Below are positions 44,502 to 52,837 of a stretch of DNA of 64,000 bases, one piece after another. The notes under the pieces are model-generated. The model was given only the letters and a program-made list of their open reading frames with translations. It was not told where the DNA came from and ran no database searches. The stretch is from contig NZ_JPUA01000005.1 in assembly GCF_002211105.1 (NCBI RefSeq), positions 1-64,000 on the forward strand, in the 5' to 3' direction. The number at the start of each line of letters is the position of its first letter. Position 1 is the stretch's first letter. The position numbers and the translations under genes were made by a program. Origin of the DNA: Halomonas campaniensis. GTDB taxonomy: Bacteria > Pseudomonadota > Gammaproteobacteria > Pseudomonadales > Halomonadaceae.

Positions 44502-45659
44502 ATGAGCAACACTATTGCGAACACTGCAGTTCTTCCTCTAGAAGGCATCCGGGTCATCGAGTTTAGCCACATGGTCATGGGGCCTACCTGCGGCATGATT
44601 TTGGCGGATCTAGGCGCAGAAGTTATTAAGATCGAGCCGCCGAGCGGTGATAAGACACGACAGATGACCGGCCTGGGTATGGGGTTTTTCCGTACTTATA
44701 ACCGTAACAAGAAAAGTGTAGTGCTTGACATAAAGTCTTCAGAAGGTAAAGCAAGTCTTTTAGCGCTGCTAGCCGAATCCGATGTCATGATTGAGAATTT
44801 TCGACCGGGGCTGATGGACTCGCTGGGGCTAGGCTACCAAGCGTTGTCACAGCAGTTTCCCGAGCTCATCTATGTTTCGCATAAAGGATTTCTGCCTGGG
44901 CCTTACGAGAATCGTCTGGCTCTTGATGAAGTCGTTCAGATGATGGGAGGGCTAGCCTACATGACCGGCCCAGAAGGCCGTCCATTACGCGCAGGAGCCT
45001 CCGTAAACGATATTATGGGCGGTATGTTTGGAGCGATTGGCGTCCTTGCGGCTCTTATGCAACGCGGAAAAACCGGGAGTGGCCAGGAAATTCAGAGCGC
45101 CCTGTTTGAAAACTGTGTTTTTCTCTCCGCTTCGCACATGCAGCAGGTTGCAATGTCTGGAGAAGTGCCGCCTCCGATGCCATCTCGTGTCTCCCCTTGG
45201 ACAATATATGACGTATTCACTCTAGACAATGATGAACAGTTGTTTATCGGGGCCGTTAGCGACAAGCAGTGGAAAATCCTGTGTAACGTTCTGGATCGAC
45301 AAGACCTCCTTGACGATCCAACACTGCAGAAAAACGAGCAGCGACTCAAGGTTCGTGATGGTCTTTTGAGAACTCTAGGTGAGACCCTCAAGCACCATGA
45401 TATTGATGAACTCTCAGCGAAGCTAGATGCCGCAGGCTTGCCTTATGCGCCCATTACACGCCCCGATGAGTTGCTGCAAGACGAGCACCTGAAGGCGAGC
45501 GGTGGGTTGGTGCCTATGCAAACTGATGATGGCGGCACCACTGACGTCGTGCTACTGCCTTTAATGATGGGTGGTAAGCGCCCTCAAGTACGTCACCCAC
45601 TGCCTAAAGTGGGAGAACATACTGAGGAAGTGCTAGGTAAACTTAATATTACTGCATAA
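44502..45659 (+). CDS. CaiB/BaiF family CoA-transferase
   Basis: A 385-residue family III CoA-transferase. The N-terminus LEGIRVIEFSHMVMGPTCGMILADLGAEVIKIEPPSGD and the catalytic-Asp region GRPLRAGASVNDIMGGMFGAIGVLAAL are intact. The frame opens at 44478, but the ATG at 44502 gives the family start with spacing from ACGAGG. It lies 10 bp after the HMGL-like gene. Its probable job is to transfer CoA (from succinyl-CoA, for example) to the acid whose CoA ester the lyase cleaves. Human SUGCT, of the same family, accepts glutarate and 3-hydroxy-3-methylglutarate, which makes that acid a reasonable guess here. Confidence 0.88.
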   Translation: MSNTIANTAVLPLEGIRVIEFSHMVMGPTCGMILADLGAEVIKIEPPSGDKTRQMTGLGMGFFRTYNRNKKSVVLDIKSSEGKASLLALLAESDVMIENFRPGLMDSLGLGYQALSQQFPELIYVSHKGFLPGPYENRLALDEVVQMMGGLAYMTGPEGRPLRAGASVNDIMGGMFGAIGVLAALMQRGKTGSGQEIQSALFENCVFLSASHMQQVAMSGEVPPPMPSRVSPWTIYDVFTLDNDEQLFIGAVSDKQWKILCNVLDRQDLLDDPTLQKNEQRLKVRDGLLRTLGETLKHHDIDELSAKLDAAGLPYAPITRPDELLQDEHLKASGGLVPMQTDDGGTTDVVLLPLMMGGKRPQVRHPLPKVGEHTEEVLGKLNITA

Positions 45660-45717
45660 GATCATATTTAACTGCAGGCCAATTATTCATAAAACACAAC
45701 GATAAGTGGAGAACACA

Positions 45718-46707
45718 ATGAAAACAACTCTCAAAACCCTTGTTGCCGCCGTTGCAATCACCAGCTCACTCAATATTGCTTCGGCTGCTGACTATACCAT
45801 GCGCCTCGCGCATCAATTGCCTGGCTCACATCATGTTGCGCAAGCTATCGAAGCCTTTGCTGATGAAGTAGAGAGTGAGAGCGATGGTCGCATTGAGGTT
45901 GAAGTATTTGGTGGTGCTCAGCTCTACGAACCAACAGAATTTCATGCTGCTGTTGCGCGCGGTCACATAGAGGCGGCATCAATTGTCAACCTGCTATGGG
46001 GTGGTACCATTCCTGAAATGCAGGTATTTAACATTCCTTATCTGATGACCAGTAGCCACCAGCTTGAACAATTTCCAGCCTCCGAAGCAGCGGAAATGCT
46101 GAATAACAAAATGGCATCTAAGGGAGTCAAGAATTTAGCCTGGTTGTTAGACGCCAATAATGCGGTTTTCACTTCCTCCGATAATCCCCTAATCGCTCCA
46201 GAAGATTTTCAAGGAATTAAGATTCGCGGATTGAGCCGTGTATTTGATGCCGGTCTAATCGCTATGGGAGCTTCGCCAGCCACCATGCCTGGCTCGGAAG
46301 TCTATCAGGGGTTGCAAACGGGAGTTATCGATGCTGCCGTCACTAGTGCTGATGCAGTCTATTCGCGACGCTACTTCGAAGTTCAGGACTACGCAGTAGC
46401 TTCCAACCTGATTACTGTCTATCAGAACATAATCGTTAATCCACAATGGTGGTCAACCCTGCCCGAAGACCTTCAGAGTTTGGTCGAGTCAGCGGCGTCT
46501 AATGCAGCGGGTGTGCTGTTACCCAAAACAGATGAAATCGATCCTGCTGGGATCGCTAAATTGAAAGAGAATAACATGCAGGTCACGCTACTTTCAGATG
46601 ATCAGGTTGAGGCCCTCAGTACTGCGATGCAACCAGCTGTTGAGGAAGCATTCATCGAGAGTACCGACGATGGTGAAAAGTTGATTGAACTAATTAAGCA
46701 ACTTTGA
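45718..46707 (+). CDS. dctP: TRAP transporter solute-binding protein, DctP family
   Basis: A 329-residue periplasmic binding protein. The signal peptide is MKTTLKTLVAAVAITSSLNIASA with likely cleavage after ASA. The mature protein begins ADYTMRLAHQLPGSHHVAQAIEAFADEVE, and the ligand-carboxylate region is present (GIKIRGLSRVFDAGLIAMGASPATMPGSEVYQGLQTGVIDAA, with the conserved Arg). The ATG at 45718 is preferred because GTGGAG stands nine bases upstream; the GTG at 45706 would include that site. The position after the lyase and CoA-transferase suggests that it binds their substrate acid. Confidence 0.92.
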   Translation: MKTTLKTLVAAVAITSSLNIASAADYTMRLAHQLPGSHHVAQAIEAFADEVESESDGRIEVEVFGGAQLYEPTEFHAAVARGHIEAASIVNLLWGGTIPEMQVFNIPYLMTSSHQLEQFPASEAAEMLNNKMASKGVKNLAWLLDANNAVFTSSDNPLIAPEDFQGIKIRGLSRVFDAGLIAMGASPATMPGSEVYQGLQTGVIDAAVTSADAVYSRRYFEVQDYAVASNLITVYQNIIVNPQWWSTLPEDLQSLVESAASNAAGVLLPKTDEIDPAGIAKLKENNMQVTLLSDDQVEALSTAMQPAVEEAFIESTDDGEKLIELIKQL

Positions 46708-46739
46708 ACTACTAAGGTGCATTTAATCTTGATGTGTGT

Positions 46740-46764
46740 GGCAGGAGGAGGTTTTCCTCCTGCC
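46740..46764 (+). other. Intercistronic hairpin after dctP
   Basis: A strong stem (GGCAGGAGGA / TCCTCCTGCC) lies between dctP and dctQ without a T-run after it. It is likely to protect the dctP end of the transcript. It is the analogue of the hairpin at 29648-29668 in the other TRAP operon. Confidence 0.6.
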
Positions 46765-46810
46765 TCAACAACAGTCGGCACGGTGATGGTGCTCTCCTGA
46801 AGGATAAGTT

Positions 46811-47389
46811 ATGAATAAACATACAAGACCCGCCACGGGTGAGGCAGAAGTCTTTCAGCCACCAATGGTAAGTAGATGGTTGAGTAAGTTGGTGTATTGG
46901 GTGACCACCGTTGCTATGGCCATATCGGCAGCCGGAGTATTGGTCGCGTTAGCGCTGATAAGTTACGCAGTACTAGCACGCTATGTACTAGGGCAACCCT
47001 CTATTTGGATTAACGACGTAGTGACCTTCATTCTGGTCGGTATTGTAATGTTCGGCACCGCAGCTGCTCTTCGAGAAGGTCGTCATTTGGGCGTTGATCT
47101 GTTTACAGAGCGCCTCCATGGTCGATACCAGCGCTGGTCTCAGGCCTGGTCAATGCTTGCCGTACTTTTAGTCTCGCTCTACTTGATAGTAGACGGGTGG
47201 CAGACCGCCATGTTTTCAAAAATGCTAGGCATGACGACGTTAGGGTTTGTAGAGATCCCTCTTTTCTGGCTGCAATTACTGATTCCCTTGGGTGGCTTGA
47301 TGCTATTTCTAGTATGCCTGGATTCCTTGCTACGCTTGTTCTGCGGTGGTGATGCTTTCGTTGATTCATGTCAGGAACGGGAGCTCTGA
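46811..47389 (+). CDS. dctQ: TRAP transporter small permease, DctQ family
   Basis: A 192-residue four-helix membrane protein. Hydrophobic segments lie at about residues 30-55, 70-90, 105-125 and 150-172. The family features ISYAVLARYVLGQPSIWINDVVTFILVG and GRHLGVDLFTERL are clear. It pairs with DctM (47392) and DctP to make a sodium-driven tripartite carboxylate importer. Its stop is two bases before the dctM start. Confidence 0.92.
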   Translation: MNKHTRPATGEAEVFQPPMVSRWLSKLVYWVTTVAMAISAAGVLVALALISYAVLARYVLGQPSIWINDVVTFILVGIVMFGTAAALREGRHLGVDLFTERLHGRYQRWSQAWSMLAVLLVSLYLIVDGWQTAMFSKMLGMTTLGFVEIPLFWLQLLIPLGGLMLFLVCLDSLLRLFCGGDAFVDSCQEREL

Positions 47390-47391
47390 GC

Positions 47392-48675
47392 ATGATGACA
47401 ATACTGTTCATTCTACTTGGCTTGATTTTACTGTTGTTTACCGGATTACCCATCTTTGCCGGTTTGTCGATGTTTGGTGCCGCTTTGCTTGCAGGAACGC
47501 CTGGCTCCTTAGGTGGCCTTACTGAGATCGTTTTTAATAAAGTCAGTATGTATGTGCTTCTGGCGATTCCTCTATTCGCCTATATGGCGCATATCATGAT
47601 TCGTGGTCGCATTGTTGATGACCTTTACGATACCGCCTATACATTGACTCGCCATCTGCCTGGCGGTGTTGGTATCGCTACAATTATCGCGTGCATGATC
47701 TTCTCAGCCATATCCGGCTCTAGCGTAGCGACAGCTTTAACAATTGGCGCGGTGGCAATTCCACAGATGATTCGCTATGGCTATGATCCTAAAGTTGCTT
47801 ATGGCCTAGTAGCCGCTGGCGGTACACTTGGTATCCTGATTCCGCCCTCTGGTCCAATGATTATCTATGGTGTTGCCACGGATACCTCTATTGGCGGGCT
47901 ATTCATGGCGGGTCTGTTTCCTGGACTTATGCTGGCCGGTATATTTATGGTCGCGACATCCTTTCATCAACGTCACGCCAAACGTGCCCAGCGGGCTACC
48001 CTTAATGAAGCTATTTCTGCGATACGCAAATCAGGTTGGGCAATTGCGTTACCTACCATGGTATTAAGCGGAATGTACTTAGGTGTCTTTACTGCTACTG
48101 AAGCGGCGGCTATTGGTGCAACACTGGCGCTGTTGATCGGTTTGTTGGTGTATCGCAGCATTGGTTTGCGTGAGATATGGTCTTCAGCCATTGATGCCAG
48201 CCGCACTTCCGCTATGTTGTTTATGATCCTGGCAGGCGCCGCTATCTTTAGCCATGCGTTGACTAAGATGATGATCCCACAGCAGATTGTGGAGTTTGTC
48301 TTGGATGTTGATTTGGGGGTTTATGGCTTCCTAATACTCATGATGCTCATGATCTTTATACTCGGAATGTTCCTAGAATCCATTGCGATTATTCTGATCA
48401 CTTCTCCTGTCGTCATGCCTGTTCTAGCGCTGTTGGATATAAACCCAATCTGGTACGGAGTACTGCTCGTTATCAATTTGGAACTCGCGATGATTACGCC
48501 ACCCGTGGGAATGAATTTGTTCACTATTAAGGCAGTGACTAACGCACCGATCGGACAGATTATTCGTGGCGCGGCACCCTTTGTATTATTGATGATATTT
48601 GGGTTAGCACTGGTGTTGATTTTCCCCCAGATAGCGATGTGGCTGCCGAACAGTATGCTTAGTGCAGGCAACTAA
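47392..48675 (+). CDS. dctM: TRAP transporter large permease, DctM family
   Basis: A 427-residue membrane protein with about 12 helices and the DctM signatures. These are the helical-hairpin region [30 protein letters not shown], the following [17 protein letters not shown], and the C-terminal [20 protein letters not shown] and [11 protein letters not shown]. The start is the ATG at 47392, directly after the dctQ stop; the longer frame from 47368 would overlap dctQ. It forms the transport channel of the DctPQM importer. Confidence 0.93.
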   Translation: MMTILFILLGLILLLFTGLPIFAGLSMFGAALLAGTPGSLGGLTEIVFNKVSMYVLLAIPLFAYMAHIMIRGRIVDDLYDTAYTLTRHLPGGVGIATIIACMIFSAISGSSVATALTIGAVAIPQMIRYGYDPKVAYGLVAAGGTLGILIPPSGPMIIYGVATDTSIGGLFMAGLFPGLMLAGIFMVATSFHQRHAKRAQRATLNEAISAIRKSGWAIALPTMVLSGMYLGVFTATEAAAIGATLALLIGLLVYRSIGLREIWSSAIDASRTSAMLFMILAGAAIFSHALTKMMIPQQIVEFVLDVDLGVYGFLILMMLMIFILGMFLESIAIILITSPVVMPVLALLDINPIWYGVLLVINLELAMITPPVGMNLFTIKAVTNAPIGQIIRGAAPFVLLMIFGLALVLIFPQIAMWLPNSMLSAGN

Positions 48676-48704
48676 TAGTTCATAATAAGAGGTGGAGTAA
48701 CTCT

Positions 48705-49229
48705 ATGTCGATTTACCGATATGATGGGGTAGAGCCCGATATTCATACCGCCACTTATGTGGCGGATACAGCAGACGTTATCGGCTATGTTACTTTAGCG
48801 AAAGGCAGTAGCGTTTGGTATCAAGCTGTCCTGCGAGGAGATAACGAGCAGATTGAAATTGGTGAGAATAGCAACGTTCAAGAGGGTGCGGTTTTACACA
48901 CCGACCCCGGCTATCCCATGAAGGTAGGTAGAGGTGTCACCATTGGCCACCAAGCTATGTTGCATGGTTGCACAGTAGGAGATGGCTCCTTAATCGGCAT
49001 CCAGGCGGTTATTTTAAATGGCGCTATCATTGGCAAGAATTGCCTTGTCGGGGCGGGCGCTGTGGTAACAGAGGGAAAAGAGTTTCCTGATAATTCACTG
49101 ATCATTGGGGCGCCAGCTAAAGTGCTGCGTCAACTCAGTGATGAAGCCATTGTGGCGATGAAAGAAAATGCTAACCATTATATTGAAAGAGCGCAGCTGC
49201 ACAAAGATAAGTTAGAAAAAATCGGTTAA
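48705..49229 (+). CDS. Gamma-carbonic-anhydrase-like hexapeptide protein
   Basis: A 174-residue left-handed beta-helix protein, paralogous to 31953-32474. Hexapeptide repeats are present with the gamma-CA-type histidines ([34 protein letters not shown]) and a C-terminal helix ([12 protein letters not shown]). It is last in the HMGL-CaiB-DctPQM operon, 29 bp after dctM, with a GAGGTGGAG ribosome-binding site. Carbonic anhydrase or PaaY-like thioesterase activity are the main options. Confidence 0.88.
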   Translation: MSIYRYDGVEPDIHTATYVADTADVIGYVTLAKGSSVWYQAVLRGDNEQIEIGENSNVQEGAVLHTDPGYPMKVGRGVTIGHQAMLHGCTVGDGSLIGIQAVILNGAIIGKNCLVGAGAVVTEGKEFPDNSLIIGAPAKVLRQLSDEAIVAMKENANHYIERAQLHKDKLEKIG

Positions 49230-49322
49230 AGCATTTTTATTTGACCATGGCGAGGCTCATCTGTAATTATGCGATTCCAGTCTCGCCCCATGTATAGTCT
49301 TATAAAATTAGAGCTAAATATT

Positions 49323-50228
49323 CTATTGATTTAAATTAGTCAAATGATCAAATAGTGCTCGTGCTGGAACACTGAGTTTTGAATAATCTCTCACGCACGC
49401 TACGAAGTTACGGGTTGCCCAAGGGTCATTTAGCGGAATTGTTTTAATGTTCATTGCTGTTTCGTACAAAGCAGCGACTTCTAGTGGAACAACAGCAATA
49501 GCAATGTTTGAGTCAGCAATTCTACAAGCTGCATCAAATGTAGTTACGTGTATTCGGAAGCGGATGGGGCTTCCTAGAGCAGTCGCTTCTCTTTGCAACG
49601 TTAAGCTAACAAGGCTGCCTGGAAGTATCTCTACATGGTCATAAGCTAGAGTTTCTTCAAAGAAGAGGCCTGATTTGTCTGCCAATGGATGCTGAGCGTT
49701 GACGACAATGGCTAACTGGTCAGTAAGGTATGGCCGAGAATCGAGGTTTTTGGTATGAGCATCTTCCCAGCATATACCTATATCTCCACGGCCTTCTTCA
49801 ATACCTCTGGTAATAAGTGAGCTGACTTTTTCCTCAAGGGTTATACGTACTTTCTCATGAGCTTGCATGAACGTACTGATTTGCTTAGGTAAAAACTGAC
49901 AGATAACTGACAAGCTAGCCAATATTCTTAAATCCCCTTGCACGCCATCGCTAAACTCACTGAGCTCAGCATGCATTCTTTCAAGGGCGATAAGTGTCTC
50001 TCTAGCCGAACGTAACAAAACTTCACCAGCAGGGGTAGGGAGCGCGCCACGCTTGGTTCGCTCCAACAGCTTGACGCCTACCTGCTCTTCCAAAGCGCTC
50101 AAGCGTTTGCTAACTGCAGAGGGAACAATTGAAATTTTCTCTGCAGCTCCAGCTACGCTTCCTTCTTCACAGACAGTAATAAATATTTGAAGCGTGTGCG
50201 GATCGTAATATCTCACCAGGTACTCCAT
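49323..50228 (-). CDS. LysR-family transcriptional regulator
   Basis: A 301-residue LTTR. The helix-turn-helix is at about residues 10-70 (LQIFITVCEEGSVAGAAEKISIVPSAVSKRLSALEEQVGVKLLERTKRGALPTPAGEVLL). The effector-binding domain follows. It is convergent with the HMGL operon and divergent from the aminotransferase gene at 50598. A TTCC-N5-GGAA dyad in the divergent promoter (50417-50431) matches the dyads of leader copies A and B. This makes the protein the best candidate for a common regulator of 40593, 43544 and 50598. Confidence 0.9.
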   Translation of the reverse strand: MEYLVRYYDPHTLQIFITVCEEGSVAGAAEKISIVPSAVSKRLSALEEQVGVKLLERTKRGALPTPAGEVLLRSARETLIALERMHAELSEFSDGVQGDLRILASLSVICQFLPKQISTFMQAHEKVRITLEEKVSSLITRGIEEGRGDIGICWEDAHTKNLDSRPYLTDQLAIVVNAQHPLADKSGLFFEETLAYDHVEILPGSLVSLTLQREATALGSPIRFRIHVTTFDAACRIADSNIAIAVVPLEVAALYETAMNIKTIPLNDPWATRNFVACVRDYSKLSVPARALFDHLTNLNQ

Positions 50229-50597
50229 TTCTTGACTGAAGGGTGACTCAGGTCTTCTGCCGCCAACCCGTATTATGAAGAATGTGGTGAGGCGGCCTTT
50301 ACATTTATCTATGAGAGTATTTCATTCAAATGCCTTTGTGGTTATTCGACTAAAGTGGCGATGCCAGTTATTTTAATGAATGCACATATCAGCACGAGGT
50401 TGTAAACAAAATTAAAATTCCGGTATGGAACCCATAAGGTGACACAACTGAACTTTTATTTAATGTTTTGAATCGTTAGCGTAGTGAATACTAATTTTAT
50501 ATTTATTTTTTGGCAAAAGCCTCTGTAAGCCTGTTCTCTCTTGATGAAATGAGCAGATTATTTCAGTGGCTAACTGCTGTTTTTAACGAGAGTAATT
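50229..50597. promoter_or_regulatory. Divergent promoter region with LTTR-type dyad (50417-50431)
   Basis: This 369-bp region separates the LysR gene (minus) and the aminotransferase (plus). The dyad ATTCCGGTATGGAAC at 50417-50431 has the TTCC-N5-GGAA form of the dyads at 40185 and 43438. The bases following it (CCATAAGGTGA) loosely resemble those following the other two (TCATTACCTGA). No other feature was identified. Confidence 0.5.
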
Positions 50598-51785
50598 ATG
50601 TTTAAAAAAATACCTTATGCGTCTGGTGATCCAATCCTTGGCTTGATTGAAACATACAATAAGGATTGTAACACTCAGAAGGTTGATTTGGGTGTTGGTG
50701 TCTATCGTGACCATAATGGCCATACTCCTATCTTGGAATCGGTTAAAAAAGCTGAGGCCAACATACTGAAGAACGAGAAATCAAAAGCTTATGTTGGATC
50801 TCATGGTGATCCAGTATTTGCAGAGTCGATTCTCGGTCTGGTTTTAGGGAATCATTCAAAGGTTCTGCTAGCAAACCGATCCAGCGTTTCGCAAACGCCG
50901 GGGGGAAGTGGCGCCTTAAAGCTTGCAGCGGATTTCATTCGAGCTCACTTGCCGGAAGCCAGCATTTGGCTACCCACGCCAACGTGGTCAAATCACTTTT
51001 CTATTTTTGCAGGAGCCGGTCTCACTCTGCATGAATACCCTTACGTTAGTGATGAGAACAGCCTAGATTTTGACAGTATGCTTTTATCACTCAAGAACAT
51101 CCCGCACGGTGACATAGTATTGTTACACGCTTGTTGCCATAACCCTACCGGTTTTGATCTCTCCATTGAACAGTGGGGCTTAGTGCGAGATGTTATTCTT
51201 GAGAAAGGGTTATTACCGCTAATCGACTTTGCTTACCAAGGCTTCGGTGAAGGTTTGGAACCAGATGCGTATGGCGTTCGCTTGCTAGCGGACGCCCTCG
51301 ATGAGCTTCTGATTACCTCTTCATATTCGAAGAATTTTGGTCTGTATCGAGAGCGGACAGGAGCGCTGATTGCGATAGCCAGCTCGCACAATAAAATGCA
51401 GAATATTCGCACCCAATTAGCGATCACTGCTCGCCATAATTATTCCAGCCCACCGAACCACGGGAGCGCTATTGTCGCTGAGGTTTTAGGGTCACAAGAG
51501 CTATCGGCTTTGTGGCGGCATGAGCTTGATGGTATGCGTGCACGTATCGTTCAAATGCGGCACGACTTTGTTGAGGCTATGAAGCCTTATAAACTGAATG
51601 ACCGTTTCAGCTGTGTTAATGAGCAGCAGGGGATGTTTTCATATACGGGGCTATCTGCAGAGCAAGTTCTTAGACTGAGGGAAGAGTTCAGTATCTATAT
51701 GGTAGGTTCCGGCCGTGCCAATATGTCAGGGCTGACAAAGGAGAATCTCTCTTATGTTGCAAAATCAGTTGCAAGCGTTATATAA
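50598..51785 (+). CDS. Aromatic/aspartate-type aminotransferase (class I)
   Basis: A 395-residue PLP-dependent aminotransferase of the AspC/TyrB subgroup (Ib fold). Motifs: KVDLGVGVYRDHNGHTPILESVKKAE at the N-terminus, HACCHNPTGFD (substrate/PLP Asn), IDFAYQGFGEG (Asp and Tyr contacts) and the PLP lysine in TSSYSKNFGLYRERTGAL. A C-terminal substrate-carboxylate Arg lies in VGSGRANMSGLT. Between homogentisate genes and hppD, it probably converts tyrosine or phenylalanine to the 2-oxoacid that HppD uses. Aspartate as substrate cannot be excluded. Confidence 0.85.
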   Translation: MFKKIPYASGDPILGLIETYNKDCNTQKVDLGVGVYRDHNGHTPILESVKKAEANILKNEKSKAYVGSHGDPVFAESILGLVLGNHSKVLLANRSSVSQTPGGSGALKLAADFIRAHLPEASIWLPTPTWSNHFSIFAGAGLTLHEYPYVSDENSLDFDSMLLSLKNIPHGDIVLLHACCHNPTGFDLSIEQWGLVRDVILEKGLLPLIDFAYQGFGEGLEPDAYGVRLLADALDELLITSSYSKNFGLYRERTGALIAIASSHNKMQNIRTQLAITARHNYSSPPNHGSAIVAEVLGSQELSALWRHELDGMRARIVQMRHDFVEAMKPYKLNDRFSCVNEQQGMFSYTGLSAEQVLRLREEFSIYMVGSGRANMSGLTKENLSYVAKSVASVI

Positions 51786-51957
51786 GGTAAGGGAGCCGGT
51801 AATATAGGTACCAATACATCTTAGGTTTATGTAACCCAAACAATGATGCGTATTGTTATAAGCATTCTGCTGAATTAATTCATTATTGCTTTTGGTGTCG
51901 AGGATAAATGATGAGTCAAGGTAACAGTTTTAAAGCTGTTAAAATAGAAAAAACAGA

Positions 51958-52413
51958 ATGTTTTCTAAGGACGAATTAGAGCTTGATCATTTTCTTCCTT
52001 ACCGCCTTAGTCGGTTAGCCGACATTATTAGCCAATCACTTGCCGATCTTTATATTGTAAAATATCAACTGAATATTCCACAGTGGAGGGTTCTTGCTTG
52101 GATGAGCCATTCCAATGAAATCTCAGCGAAAAATATATGCGCACTCACTAGTATGGATAAAGCCAAGGTGTCACGTGCTATACAAGTATTGGAAGGTCGA
52201 GGTCTGATTGAACGCTCATCTTCACCGCATGATAATAGGTTGCAAATTTTAAAACTGACAGAAAATGGACGTTTGATGCTCTCTAAACTTATTCCAGAGG
52301 CCCGAGGTTGGGAGTCAGATCTTATTTCTACACTGAGCGATAGCGAGTGCCAAATGTTATCGAAGTTGATGATGAAATTAGAGCTTCAAGCTGAATGCAT
52401 GAATAAAAGTTAA
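51958..52413 (+). CDS. MarR-family transcriptional regulator
   Basis: A 151-residue MarR-type winged-helix protein. The DNA-binding core is at about 45-105 (ISAKNICALTSMDKAKVSRAIQVLEGRGLIERSSSPHDNRLQILKLTENGRLML). The RxxD wing residues are replaced by SPHDNR, which is typical. The start ATG at 51958 has only a weak ribosome-binding site. It converges with the Rieske-hppD operon and could respond to an aromatic acid of this pathway. That role is inference. Confidence 0.85.
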   Translation: MFSKDELELDHFLPYRLSRLADIISQSLADLYIVKYQLNIPQWRVLAWMSHSNEISAKNICALTSMDKAKVSRAIQVLEGRGLIERSSSPHDNRLQILKLTENGRLMLSKLIPEARGWESDLISTLSDSECQMLSKLMMKLELQAECMNKS

Positions 52414-52438
52414 TTATAATAGCATAGTTTCAATATAG

Positions 52439-52822
52439 TCATAACCCAAATTTTGGGTAACCTATACATAAGTTTCCTTGCTTGTTTACATGTAACGGTA
52501 TGGAGTCAAGACTGTCGAGTGTATCAGAAATACAGTTTCCATTTATTATGTCGAAAGCTGCACCATGAACACTGCAAAGTAAATGACGCTTGTCCGAGGA
52601 AATGATGTTTTCTGCTCGATAGTTCAAAGGAAGGTATTGGTGTGGGCAAGCATTCACAAAGCCGTAAAATGAGCCTTCTTTTCGTAAAATAATGACAGGG
52701 AAGTCTCCTGTAGGGCTTTTAATATTCAAACAAAAAGTTGCATCTTCCTCAACCAAGCTAGCAGGACATATAATAGCCCCCTGCTCGGGGGCGTTTGCAT
52801 AATTAAGCCAATTTTCTTGCAC
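52439..52822 (-). CDS. Rieske [2Fe-2S] protein
   Basis: A 127-residue small Rieske protein. The cluster ligands are present as CPH (NACPHQYLPLNYR) and, 19 residues later, CSVHG (HLLCSVHGAAFDIINGNC). No membrane segment or fused oxygenase domain is seen, so it is ferredoxin-like. It follows hppD with a 15-bp gap on the same strand, so it is probably cotranscribed. HppD itself does not need a ferredoxin, which makes the pairing unusual. It might serve another oxygenase or be a Rieske-type regulator of the pathway. Confidence 0.85.
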   Translation of the reverse strand: MQENWLNYANAPEQGAIICPASLVEEDATFCLNIKSPTGDFPVIILRKEGSFYGFVNACPHQYLPLNYRAENIISSDKRHLLCSVHGAAFDIINGNCISDTLDSLDSIPLHVNKQGNLCIGYPKFGL

Positions 52823-52837
52823 TGTTAATCCCTTACA

